DNA of 64,000 bases. It comes from an uncultured Bacteroides sp. (GTDB lineage: Bacteria > Bacteroidota > Bacteroidia > Bacteroidales > Bacteroidaceae). The position numbers were made by a program, and so were the translations under genes. The notes beneath the pieces were generated by a model. It was not told the origin of the DNA. It ran no database searches and saw only the letters and a program-made list of their open reading frames with translations. Every line of letters begins with the position of its first letter. Position 1 is the first letter of the stretch. The stretch is from NCBI GenBank assembly GCA_948847595.1, contig CAQOGY010000001.1:1-64000 (forward strand), in the 5' to 3' direction. Shown here one piece after another: positions 25,817-34,410 of this stretch.

Positions 25817-27313
25817 ATGAGAAAGATATATTTAATATTACCGTTGTTGTTCTCATTGCTAGTCATTTCTTGTGATGACGATGCGGAAATAGTACAGTTG
25901 ACAAATGAAGACCCTGTTCTGTCGGTTTCCAATATTTCACCCCAACGTGGCTATGCCGGAGCGGAAGTTACTATTGAAGGGACTAACTTCGGAGCCGCGA
26001 AAGAATTGGTGAAAGTATTTTTTGCCGGTATGGAAGAATCTGCGGAACTGCTTACTTGCGAGGATACCAAATTAGTAGTGAAGGTTCCTGAAAATGCAAC
26101 CAGTGGTGCTTTGACTATCGAAGCGAACAAGATGAAGATTGTAACGTCGGATCAGCCTTTTACGGTTATTCCCGATCCTGAAATGACGGAGATATCTTCG
26201 GCAAGAGTAGTAGGCAATGCGGAAGTAACGATTACCGGTGAGAATTTTGGTACAGTGATAGAAGATGTGCAATTATATTGTACGATAGACGGAGAGGAGA
26301 TGCCTTTCATTGTAACTTCATGTACGGATGAGGAAATAAAGGCTACAGCTCCCGAAACTACCGTATTTGGAGAGTTTGACCTTAAACTACGCATTCAGGG
26401 AAAAGCTGCAAAGAATACGCTGAAGATTACCTTGTTGGAGAAACCGACTATTACCTCTGTGAAGTCTGACAATGTCTTGAATGAAAGTTTTGCATTCGCT
26501 GGGGACAAAGTGACAATTTCCGGTACAGGCTTTGGCACCGAATCTAATGCTGTTACAGTGAAATTCGCAGGTATTGACGCCGCCGCTTCCATTGAATCTT
26601 GCGTGAATGATAAGATAGTCGCAATAGTTCCGGATGGTTTTACCGGTGGTACGGTTACCGTGACGAAAGACGGACTTTCTTCTACTTCTACGGATGAACT
26701 GAAAATATTGGAAGATGATACGGATATCTCAAGCTATGTTTTGAAGAACTATAAAGCTCCTTTTACTCCGAAGCCTTTTGAAGACGGACAGGGAGGTAAT
26801 AATAACTCTTGGGCTGTACCTGCTGACTGGACGGTGAATGAGGCGGTGCAGAATATGTTTAACAAACAGGATGGACAGTTCTGTTCAAAGCCTGTCGGAG
26901 GATTGAATACGGATGCACAGGTATTGACTATGCAGGCAGGTTGGAATAATGACGCTGTTGAGGCTGCCAAAGTAATGACGAATGGTAAGATGTATCAGAA
27001 CATTACTTTACCAAAAGGCTCTTATGAAATGGTAGTAACTTATGGGGAAGTGGTAGTGAATGGTGGACATCCTTATATGGCGGTTTGTAAGAATAAGACC
27101 GAATTGCCGAATTACGGAGAATTATCAGAAGTAAATGGCGATGTGTATTGGAAATTTGAAGGTCATAACAGTAGTCTTACTACTCACACTCTCAATTTTG
27201 AATTGACGGAGACGACGGACGTTTGCCTTGGCTTTACGGCAAGTATGCCTCAAAATTCTTGCTTTAAGGTTAAAGAACTCCAACTGGTTTATAAAAGTAA
27301 TGCTGTGCAATAG
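25817..27313 (+). CDS. Surface glycan-binding lipoprotein with three TIG domains (cassette A)
   Basis: This 498-aa lipoprotein (lipobox LVISC, about C18) has three consecutive IPT/TIG domains (about 32-115, 116-205 and 206-290, marked by GTNFG, GENFG and GTGFG) and a C-terminal DUF5013-like domain starting LKNYKAPF. The architecture is that of the preceding gene plus one extra spacer domain, so it would stand further out from the membrane. The gap to the previous gene is 25 bp and to the lyase 24 bp, so all belong to the sigma-susC-susD operon. Confidence 0.8.
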   Translation: MRKIYLILPLLFSLLVISCDDDAEIVQLTNEDPVLSVSNISPQRGYAGAEVTIEGTNFGAAKELVKVFFAGMEESAELLTCEDTKLVVKVPENATSGALTIEANKMKIVTSDQPFTVIPDPEMTEISSARVVGNAEVTITGENFGTVIEDVQLYCTIDGEEMPFIVTSCTDEEIKATAPETTVFGEFDLKLRIQGKAAKNTLKITLLEKPTITSVKSDNVLNESFAFAGDKVTISGTGFGTESNAVTVKFAGIDAAASIESCVNDKIVAIVPDGFTGGTVTVTKDGLSSTSTDELKILEDDTDISSYVLKNYKAPFTPKPFEDGQGGNNNSWAVPADWTVNEAVQNMFNKQDGQFCSKPVGGLNTDAQVLTMQAGWNNDAVEAAKVMTNGKMYQNITLPKGSYEMVVTYGEVVVNGGHPYMAVCKNKTELPNYGELSEVNGDVYWKFEGHNSSLTTHTLNFELTETTDVCLGFTASMPQNSCFKVKELQLVYKSNAVQ

Positions 27314-27337
27314 TTCTAATTTATAAAAAGAATAGGT

Positions 27338-28660
27338 ATGAAAAAAATATATTATTTGATGTTCACAAGCTTGTTATCATTGTCGGCAGCTTGTGGTGAT
27401 GATATTGACCCGATAGAAAGAGATTGGGTGACAGATAACGGTGAAGAGGATATTCCTCACAGCATTGTAATCAAGGATGAAAGTGAACCGATGATTCATC
27501 CGGGCGGATTGCATAGTGCGGAAGACCTTGCACGTGTGAAAGCTAAGGTAGCAAGCGGCACATCTCCCTGGATTGATGGATGGAATAAACTGTTTACTAA
27601 TGACCATTTTGCGGCATCTTCTTCGCCTGTGTCGGTTGCTGACGAATCTACTCATCCTGATGTTGCGGTAACTCCCAATCCTACAGTAAAGATAGTCAGG
27701 GGAGGAAACACAATTTGGGAATCTGATGGAGATAATTATACGAATGCATCCAATCAGGCTCATGCCGCTTATCATTATGCTTTGGCCTGGAAGATTACGA
27801 ACAATGTGAAATATGCGCAGGCTTCTATCAATATTCTGAATGCGTGGGCTACCACCTGCAAGTCAATCAATGGAGACTCCAACATGTCATTGGCCGCAGG
27901 ACTGTATGGCTATCAGTTTGCTAATGCCGGAGAACTGATGCGCGACTATTCCGGTTGGACTTCTGATGAGTTCAAGGCATTCCAGCAGTGGATGATAGAT
28001 GTCTTTTATGTGGCCAATCATGATTTCATAGTCAGGCATCATGGCACTCATACGTTGAACTATTGGGCAAACTGGCCGTTGTGTAATTTGGCTTCTATGT
28101 TGTCTATCGGTATCGTTTCGGATCGTCGGGATATTTACAACGAAGCCGTCGAGCATTTATTGAATGGTGATAGCAATGGCTGTCTGAAAAAGACGATTGT
28201 TCATGTATTTGACGGAGAAAATGCCAGTCTGGCGCAGATTCAGGAAAGTGGACGCGACCAGGGACATGCCACATTGGTAATCGGACTGTTGGGAATGATT
28301 GCCCAGATGACATACAATCAGGGAGACGATTTCTACGGTTACAATAACAATGTCATTTTAAAGGCTGCCGAATATGTAGCCAAATACAACGTGGCTATGC
28401 TGGATGTTCCTTTCGTGCAATATAACGGATATAATGTAGTACATACGGAAATCAGCGCGGATGCCCGGGGAACATCGCGTCCGATGCATGAAGTGCTTTA
28501 CTGGCATTATGCAAGAGTCAAGAATCTGGAACCCCAATGGATGAAATATACATTGATGGGCGTAAATCAGATGCGTCCGGAATGGGGAGCGCAATCGAAA
28601 GATGGCGGAGGTGCGTATGACTTGTTAGGATGTGGTACATTGATGTATCCGAGAGATTAA
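27338..28660 (+). CDS. Alginate-lyase-fold polysaccharide lyase, lipoprotein (cassette A)
   Basis: This 440-aa protein has a lipoprotein-like signal (SLSAAC, about C19) and an alpha-helical toroid domain of the Pfam Alginate_lyase type (used by CAZy families such as PL5 and PL38). Shared hallmarks are HPGGLHSAEDLARVK near the N-terminus, VRHHGTHTLNYWANW and QESGRDQGHA. The histidine, arginine and aromatic residues in these motifs are the plausible beta-elimination machinery. Substrate would be a uronate polymer; alginate itself is only a family name. It is last in the cassette A operon and followed by a terminator at 28671. Paralogues are at 48271 (same size) and, more distantly, 32449. Confidence 0.8.
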   Translation: MKKIYYLMFTSLLSLSAACGDDIDPIERDWVTDNGEEDIPHSIVIKDESEPMIHPGGLHSAEDLARVKAKVASGTSPWIDGWNKLFTNDHFAASSSPVSVADESTHPDVAVTPNPTVKIVRGGNTIWESDGDNYTNASNQAHAAYHYALAWKITNNVKYAQASINILNAWATTCKSINGDSNMSLAAGLYGYQFANAGELMRDYSGWTSDEFKAFQQWMIDVFYVANHDFIVRHHGTHTLNYWANWPLCNLASMLSIGIVSDRRDIYNEAVEHLLNGDSNGCLKKTIVHVFDGENASLAQIQESGRDQGHATLVIGLLGMIAQMTYNQGDDFYGYNNNVILKAAEYVAKYNVAMLDVPFVQYNGYNVVHTEISADARGTSRPMHEVLYWHYARVKNLEPQWMKYTLMGVNQMRPEWGAQSKDGGGAYDLLGCGTLMYPRD

Positions 28661-28670
28661 TTATTGATAA

Positions 28671-28715
28671 ATACAGGCTGGATTCTTTGGAATATCAGCC
28701 TGTATATTTTATTTT
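28671..28715 (+). terminator. Terminator of the cassette A operon
   Basis: A 10-bp stem (ATACAGGCTG at 28671-28680 with 28696-28705) is followed by ATTTTATTTT, 11 bp after the lyase stop. Confidence 0.75.
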
Positions 28716-28789
28716 CACAGGAATTTAAATGATTGATGTTGCAAGATATTGTATGTAGAAGACATTATTTTTACAAAAACAGGTATAAG

Positions 28790-30379
28790 ATGAGAAGGAA
28801 ATTGTTACTGTTGATCGGACTGTGTGGTTTCTTTGCCGGTATGAACGCGCAAGTCACAGAACGCGAGCGACCGAAGGAATGGCAATCTTTGATTAAAGGA
28901 GGGCGTTTTATGGATCGTTTCTTGCCAATGCAGGGGAGCATAATTTCAAAAGATGTATGGGGAGCCGACAGTGTGCGTCTCCGGTACGTGGACAATGGTA
29001 TCGAACTTCCAGCAACTTCTTTCTGGGGTGGAAATATAGTGCAGACGCCTGATAGTTGCTATCATTTATTCGTTTGCGGATGGCCTGAAAACTCTCCCAA
29101 GGGTCATATGTTCTGGCCGAATTCGACTGTTTATCATGCTACCGGTAAACATTTGCATGGGCCATTCACTGTGCAGAATTCAATAGGTAAAGGGCACAAT
29201 CCCGAAGCTTTTGTCTTGAAAGACGGGCGTATCGTGGTTTATGTAATTGATGGTTATTATATTTCGGACAGCATGGATGGCCCTTGGACGTATGGCAAAT
29301 TTGATTTTGATGCCCGTGACCGGAAAGTCATAGAGGGATTGTCTAATCTGACTTTTGCCCGTCGTCAGGATGATTCTTATCTGATGATCTGTCGTGGTGG
29401 TGGCGTGTGGGTTAGCCGTGACGGGCTTTCTACTTACAACCAGTTGACGGATAAAAGGGTATATCCGGAGGTGGACGGACGGTTTGAGGATCCTGTCGTA
29501 TGGCGGGATTCCCTTCAATACCATTTAATTGTAAATGATTGGCTGGGACGAATTGCCTATTACCAACGTTCGAAAGACGGGGTACACTGGGTGACCGAGC
29601 AGGGAGAAGCATACGTGCCCGGTATATCGTTCCATGAGGATGGATATGTAGAACACTGGTTCAAATATGAACGTCCGAAAGTCTTTCAGGATAGGCAAGG
29701 GCGTGCTGTCCAGATGAATTTTGCCGTCATTGATACCATCAAGTGGGAGGATCTTCCTAATGACAATCATAGTTCGAAGAATATTTGTATCCCGCTGAAC
29801 AAGGGGCTGTTACTTTCTGTCCTGAATCAGGAACCGATAAAACCGACGACACGCACCATTGAAGTCAAGATAGCGGCAGAGGAGGGTTTTAATCCGCAGA
29901 CAGAAGTTGATATCGAGTCTTTGCGCTTTGGTTCGTATACGGAAGTGAATTTCGGACGAGGCTGTAAGCCTCTCCGGACACGGAAATCCGGTAAAGACCT
30001 GATTGTCGTTTTTAACGGGAAGGGCAGTGGCATTACAGAAGAAGAGTTCGCTCCCAAGATGATAGGAAAGGATAAGAAGGGTAATTTGATATACGGATAT
30101 GCCCGTTTGCCTTATGTTTGTTATACACCGCCATTACTTTCGGCACGTCGTCCTGTTGTGGATGATGCCGGGACAGAACTTGCAGTTGAGATACAGAACT
30201 TTGGCTTGTCCGCTTCTCAAAGGACGGGAGTAAAAGTATTCTGCGACGGCAAACTTCTGACGCAGGGGATGGTTGAACCGTTGAAACCTTATGAACAGGT
30301 GGTGTTGACCTTGAAAATAGAAAATAAGGTTGTCTTCGGACAGCCCTCTTATGAAGTGGTCTTTTTAAATTATAAATAA
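28790..30379 (+). CDS. Five-bladed beta-propeller glycosidase-like protein, GH43-related
   Basis: This 529-aa exported protein (signal peptide MRRKLLLLIGLC ... MNAQ) has a propeller of the GH43/GH117 kind: repeated WGGNIVQTPDSCYHLFVCGW, GHNPEAFVLKDGRIVVYV, VDGRFEDPVVWRDS and FKYERPKVFQD strands, with acidic residues in each. A C-terminal segment (about 435-529) resembles a CARDB-like beta-sandwich. The frame extends to 28733, but ATG 28790 gives a proper signal peptide. It precedes the GH97 gene by 11 bp and is probably co-transcribed with it. The family could not be named with certainty. Confidence 0.6.
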   Translation: MRRKLLLLIGLCGFFAGMNAQVTERERPKEWQSLIKGGRFMDRFLPMQGSIISKDVWGADSVRLRYVDNGIELPATSFWGGNIVQTPDSCYHLFVCGWPENSPKGHMFWPNSTVYHATGKHLHGPFTVQNSIGKGHNPEAFVLKDGRIVVYVIDGYYISDSMDGPWTYGKFDFDARDRKVIEGLSNLTFARRQDDSYLMICRGGGVWVSRDGLSTYNQLTDKRVYPEVDGRFEDPVVWRDSLQYHLIVNDWLGRIAYYQRSKDGVHWVTEQGEAYVPGISFHEDGYVEHWFKYERPKVFQDRQGRAVQMNFAVIDTIKWEDLPNDNHSSKNICIPLNKGLLLSVLNQEPIKPTTRTIEVKIAAEEGFNPQTEVDIESLRFGSYTEVNFGRGCKPLRTRKSGKDLIVVFNGKGSGITEEEFAPKMIGKDKKGNLIYGYARLPYVCYTPPLLSARRPVVDDAGTELAVEIQNFGLSASQRTGVKVFCDGKLLTQGMVEPLKPYEQVVLTLKIENKVVFGQPSYEVVFLNYK

Positions 30380-30390
30380 TAGATTGAACA

Positions 30391-32298
30391 ATGAAAGATT
30401 TTAAGTATATAATAGCTTTGTCGGTTCTGATGCTGGCAGGCAGTATGTCATGTTATTCTGAAGAATCCCGTGGTGTATCTTCTCCGGATGGAAAACTTCA
30501 TTTGATAGTTCCGCCAACCGGAGAGAATGACGGAAAGGCTTGTTTCACGGTAGAATACAATAACCGTTGCATACTTTCACAGGCACGTTTGGGAATGAAT
30601 ACAGACCAGCAAAGTTTTGCGGGAGATTTAAAGTTGAAGTCTGTATCGGAGACAAAGTCGGTAAAGGATGATTATGAAATGCTGACGGGAAAAAGAAGCC
30701 ATTGTACAAACGAGGCTTTTGAAAGGACTTATAATTTCGCTAATTCCCGAGGGCAGGAACTGGCGGTTACTTTCAGAGTCTACAATGACGGAATTGCTTT
30801 TAAATATGGGATAAAAGCAGTTTCTGCTGATGAACGTCTCCTTAATGAAGTTACTACTTACCCGATACCCGCAGGGAATAAGAGATGGTTTCAGCAATAT
30901 AGCAAAGATTATGAAGGTTTTTATCCTTTAGCCGTGGACGGGACATCAACTGTAGAAAAGAAGAGAACATATTGCTGGGGATATCCTGCCCTTGTTGGGT
31001 TCCGGGATTCAGTATTTATGTTGATTACCGAAGCCGATATACTGCGTGGACATTGTGCTTCTTTTTTATATAATGGGATCGACCCGAATGAATATCAAGT
31101 ACGTCTGGCTACCGATAATCTGCCTTTGAAAGAGACATGGGAGTCTCCCTGGCGTCTGCTTGTTATCGGTTCTTTGGCTGATATTGTAGAATCTACGTTA
31201 GTTACCGATGTGTCCGAACCTTGTAAGTTGGCAGATACGGACTGGATAAAGCCGGGAATTGTATCATGGGTGTATTGGGCATATAATAACGGCTCCAAAG
31301 ACTTTAAAATTGTGAAGGATTATATTGATTTGGCTGTGAAGATGCAATGGCCGTATAGTCTGATTGATTGGAAATGGAATGAAATGGAGAATGGCGGAGA
31401 CGTGCATGATGCATTGCAATATGCGTTGAAGAAAGGAATAAAACCTCTTTTATGGTATAATTCGTGTACTGCGTGGGTTGGAAACGGAGCTCCGGGGCCT
31501 ATGGACAGGCTGAATAAGAAAGAAAATAGGGAAAAAGAATATCAATGGCTTGCGGAGCAAGGGGTAGCCGGTGTTAAAATCGACTTCTTTGCCGGTGACA
31601 AGGTGGAAACAATGGATTATTATCTGGATTTGCTGGAAGATGCGGCTAAATATAAATTGATGGTGAATCTTCACGGAGCCACCATTCCCCGTGGATGGCA
31701 ACGGACGTATCCGCATTTGATGACGATGGAAGCAGTGTATGGGGCGGAGTGGTACAATAATACTCCGAGATTGACCCCGCTGGCGGCGAGACATAATGCC
31801 ACATTGCCTTTTACGAGAAATGTGGTCGGTTCGATGGATTATACGCCCGGAACTTTTTCCGATTCCCAGCATCCTCATATTACATCGCATGGTCATGAAT
31901 TGGCATTACCGGTTATCTTCGAGTCAGGATGGCAACATATGCCGGACCGGCCTTCCGTTTACAAAGCATTGCCGAAGGAAGCCGGAAAGTTGCTTTCCCA
32001 ATTGCCGGCAGCCTGGGATGATACAAAGCTTTTGAGTGGATATCCCGGAGAATCAGTGGTTTTGGCTCGTCGTAAAGGCAACGTCTGGTATATTGGGGGC
32101 ATTAACGGAACCGATGATAAACAGACATTGACTTTTGCGTTGAATGCTTTACCCGACTTGGGAAAGAAAATAGTCATATTCAAAGATGGCAGTGAGGAAA
32201 AGCAATTGGATATAAAACGCTCCCGGTTGTCAAAAGGTCGGACAATGATGAGTATAGATTGCCTTCCCAGAGGTGGTTTTGTAGTTGTGGTCGAATAG
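30391..32298 (+). CDS. GH97 glycoside hydrolase, retaining alpha-galactosidase-like
   Basis: This 635-aa exported protein has the GH97 layout: N-terminal beta-sandwich (about 28-260: SPDGKLHLIV ... YGIKAVSADERLL), a (beta/alpha)8 barrel (about 275-535) and a short C-terminal beta domain ending in GGFVVVVE. GH97 divides into inverting and retaining members. Here an aspartate, D398 in GVKIDFF, sits where retaining enzymes have their nucleophile, and E453 in GAEWY follows 55 residues later, which as I recall is the spacing in the B. thetaiotaomicron alpha-galactosidase. This supports a retaining alpha-galactosidase. It lies 11 bp after the propeller gene and ends at its own terminator. Confidence 0.88.
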   Translation: MKDFKYIIALSVLMLAGSMSCYSEESRGVSSPDGKLHLIVPPTGENDGKACFTVEYNNRCILSQARLGMNTDQQSFAGDLKLKSVSETKSVKDDYEMLTGKRSHCTNEAFERTYNFANSRGQELAVTFRVYNDGIAFKYGIKAVSADERLLNEVTTYPIPAGNKRWFQQYSKDYEGFYPLAVDGTSTVEKKRTYCWGYPALVGFRDSVFMLITEADILRGHCASFLYNGIDPNEYQVRLATDNLPLKETWESPWRLLVIGSLADIVESTLVTDVSEPCKLADTDWIKPGIVSWVYWAYNNGSKDFKIVKDYIDLAVKMQWPYSLIDWKWNEMENGGDVHDALQYALKKGIKPLLWYNSCTAWVGNGAPGPMDRLNKKENREKEYQWLAEQGVAGVKIDFFAGDKVETMDYYLDLLEDAAKYKLMVNLHGATIPRGWQRTYPHLMTMEAVYGAEWYNNTPRLTPLAARHNATLPFTRNVVGSMDYTPGTFSDSQHPHITSHGHELALPVIFESGWQHMPDRPSVYKALPKEAGKLLSQLPAAWDDTKLLSGYPGESVVLARRKGNVWYIGGINGTDDKQTLTFALNALPDLGKKIVIFKDGSEEKQLDIKRSRLSKGRTMMSIDCLPRGGFVVVVE

Positions 32299-32334
32299 CA
32301 TTTTCCTTCATTTGCAAGGAAAGGTAGTATATGG

Positions 32335-32370
32335 TAGTTCATTCTCATATAGGGAATGAACTATTTTATT
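32335..32370 (+). terminator. Terminator after GH97
   Basis: A 10-bp stem (TAGTTCATTC at 32335-32344 with 32354-32363) is followed by TTTTATT. It separates the GH97 pair from the next transcript. Confidence 0.75.
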
Positions 32371-32382
32371 ATTCAGGGATAT

Positions 32383-32412
32383 CTTGATTTTATCTGCTAA
32401 ATGCTATCTTTG
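32383..32412 (+). promoter_or_regulatory. Predicted promoter of the lyase-HTCS 2 transcript
   Basis: TATCTTTG at 32405-32412 is a perfect -7 box with CTTG at 32383-32386 and an 18-bp spacer. It sits after the GH97 terminator and 37 bp before ATG 32449, and rules out the upstream ATG at 32401 as the start. Confidence 0.6.
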
Positions 32413-32448
32413 CTTATTATTTGGAATCTACAGAAATTAAGTCAGACT

Positions 32449-34374
32449 ATGATTGACAGGATTATTTGCTTTATTATTCTTGTATGGATAGGGAATGGCC
32501 ATATTCCGGTGCAGGCACAAAGAAGCTTTGTTCATCCGGGCATCACTTATACCCAAGGTGATCTTGACCGGATGAAAGCAATGGTCGCAGCAAGGCAGGA
32601 ACCTTATTTTTCAACTTTTCTAAAATTGAAAGAATCTCCTTATTCTTCATTAACGGCTGTAGCAGCTAATCAGGGTAAACAAATCAAAGAGGGGCGTTTT
32701 AACGCTACTATCGGAATAGATGGCAGGCGTGCCCATGATTTGGCATTGCTTTGGCATTTAACCGATGATGAAGCCTATGCCCGTAAAGCTGTGGAGTATT
32801 TGAATGCTAATTCTTATTATACGAATACCAGTGCCCGTGGAACGGGGCCATTGGATAATGGAAAGATTTATCTGTTGATAGATGCTGCGGAACTGATGCG
32901 TGATTATCCGGGATGGGAGGAAGCGGATCAGCAGAGATTCAAAGATATGCTGGTTTATCCGGGATACAGTTCGATGGAGGATTTCTGTGCCAAATATGCG
33001 GATTATTGGGACGATTCTAGAAATGGAATAACTTTCTACTGGAATATCTATAATTTCGATGCGGCGCGTTTTGGAAATCAGGGATTGTTTGCAGCCCGCA
33101 GTATGATGGCTATGGGGATTTATCTGGATAACGAGAAAATGTATGAACGCGCCTATCGTTATTTGTTGGGGATGAAGCATCGTGAAGATGATTTGCCTTA
33201 TCCGTCCGGAGCACCGGTTACGAGTGAAGAGCCGATTCGGAAATCACCGGCAATTATTGATTATAAGTTGGTGGGAAGAGAAAACAAAATTCCTGATTAT
33301 GGTTATGATGAGCAACTGCAATACTATATCTATCCGAACGGGCAATGTCAGGAATCCAGTCGCGATCAGGGACATGTGTTGGCGGGAGTCCATAATTATG
33401 TAGCAATAGCGGAAATGGCATGGAATCAGGGAGATTCCTTATATAGCTGTCTGAATAATCGTCTTTTGACCGGACTGGAATGGAACTACCGGTATAACCT
33501 GTCGAAAGTCCGTTCTTATGAAGAGCAGAAAGAACCATGGGAACCGACAGGATATAGCAAGAATCCGGACGAGGTCACTTTTGAGAACGGGAAGTTTCTG
33601 CAAATAAGGAGTCGTAGCGGACGTTGGGAATCCATAGCCGTATCTCCTCACGGACGTGGAGACGTAGCAGGCAGTGGCGGAACCCGTGAAATGGCATTGG
33701 CGCATTATGCAGTACGTGCCGGACTGCCTGCAAACGACTATACCTGGCTGAAACGTTACCGTGATTATATGATAGAACATCACGGTTGCGAAAACTGGGG
33801 GATAGCACCCAACTGGTTTTATGAATGGACAGGATGGGGAACATTAACCAAGCGACTGACTCCCTGGATGGCAGGCGATCCCGTTTCCTTTTCTACAGGA
33901 AAGCGCGTATCGGGAATCCATACGTTACCTTGTGAGATATTGGCTGCTGACTATGACTATTATTGTCTGTCGGAAGATCCCGAAGGACATACCTATCACA
34001 ATGTAGGGAAGAAACGTGGAAATGCATACAGGCCTGACGGGGCGGTAGAACTACGAAAAGAAGGACATGGCTATGTCGTTACTCAAACAGAAGATGGAGA
34101 ATGGATGAATTATACAGTAAGCGTTCCTGCGGATAAAGTATATACAATTAGTCTTGTTTATCGCTCGAAAGGAAATTCTCTCTTGTCAGTAGTTTCTGAT
34201 TCGGGAGTTGGAACAAAAACAGCGCAGTTACCTCAATCCGGACAATGGGCGGAACGGGAGATTGGAAAGCTCACTCTTTCCGCCGGAGCTTGTGTGCTCC
34301 GCTTGCAGATAGAGCAAGCCGGCAATAAGCTTGAAATTCAGAAAATAATAATAAAGCAGGATAAGGGGATTTGA
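32449..34374 (+). CDS. Alginate-lyase-fold lyase with C-terminal CBM6-like domain
   Basis: This 641-aa exported protein (signal peptide ending VQAQ) begins with the same HPGITYTQGDLDRMKAM motif as the lyases at 27338 and 48271 and shares CQESSRDQGH, but the HHGT motif is replaced by NGITFYWNIYNFDA. The toroid domain spans about 25-470. The C-terminal 130 residues look like a CBM6/CBM35 beta-sandwich (EDGEWMNYTVSVPADKVYTI). It is a divergent third member of the lyase set, perhaps exo-acting or with another uronate linkage. The start at 32449 is chosen because a -7 box lies at 32405-32412. HTCS 2 follows after 36 bp and may be co-transcribed. Confidence 0.75.
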   Translation: MIDRIICFIILVWIGNGHIPVQAQRSFVHPGITYTQGDLDRMKAMVAARQEPYFSTFLKLKESPYSSLTAVAANQGKQIKEGRFNATIGIDGRRAHDLALLWHLTDDEAYARKAVEYLNANSYYTNTSARGTGPLDNGKIYLLIDAAELMRDYPGWEEADQQRFKDMLVYPGYSSMEDFCAKYADYWDDSRNGITFYWNIYNFDAARFGNQGLFAARSMMAMGIYLDNEKMYERAYRYLLGMKHREDDLPYPSGAPVTSEEPIRKSPAIIDYKLVGRENKIPDYGYDEQLQYYIYPNGQCQESSRDQGHVLAGVHNYVAIAEMAWNQGDSLYSCLNNRLLTGLEWNYRYNLSKVRSYEEQKEPWEPTGYSKNPDEVTFENGKFLQIRSRSGRWESIAVSPHGRGDVAGSGGTREMALAHYAVRAGLPANDYTWLKRYRDYMIEHHGCENWGIAPNWFYEWTGWGTLTKRLTPWMAGDPVSFSTGKRVSGIHTLPCEILAADYDYYCLSEDPEGHTYHNVGKKRGNAYRPDGAVELRKEGHGYVVTQTEDGEWMNYTVSVPADKVYTISLVYRSKGNSLLSVVSDSGVGTKTAQLPQSGQWAEREIGKLTLSAGACVLRLQIEQAGNKLEIQKIIIKQDKGI

Positions 34375-34410
34375 TTTTTCGTTCGTATTAATGGTAGTAC
34401 TACAAAAGAA

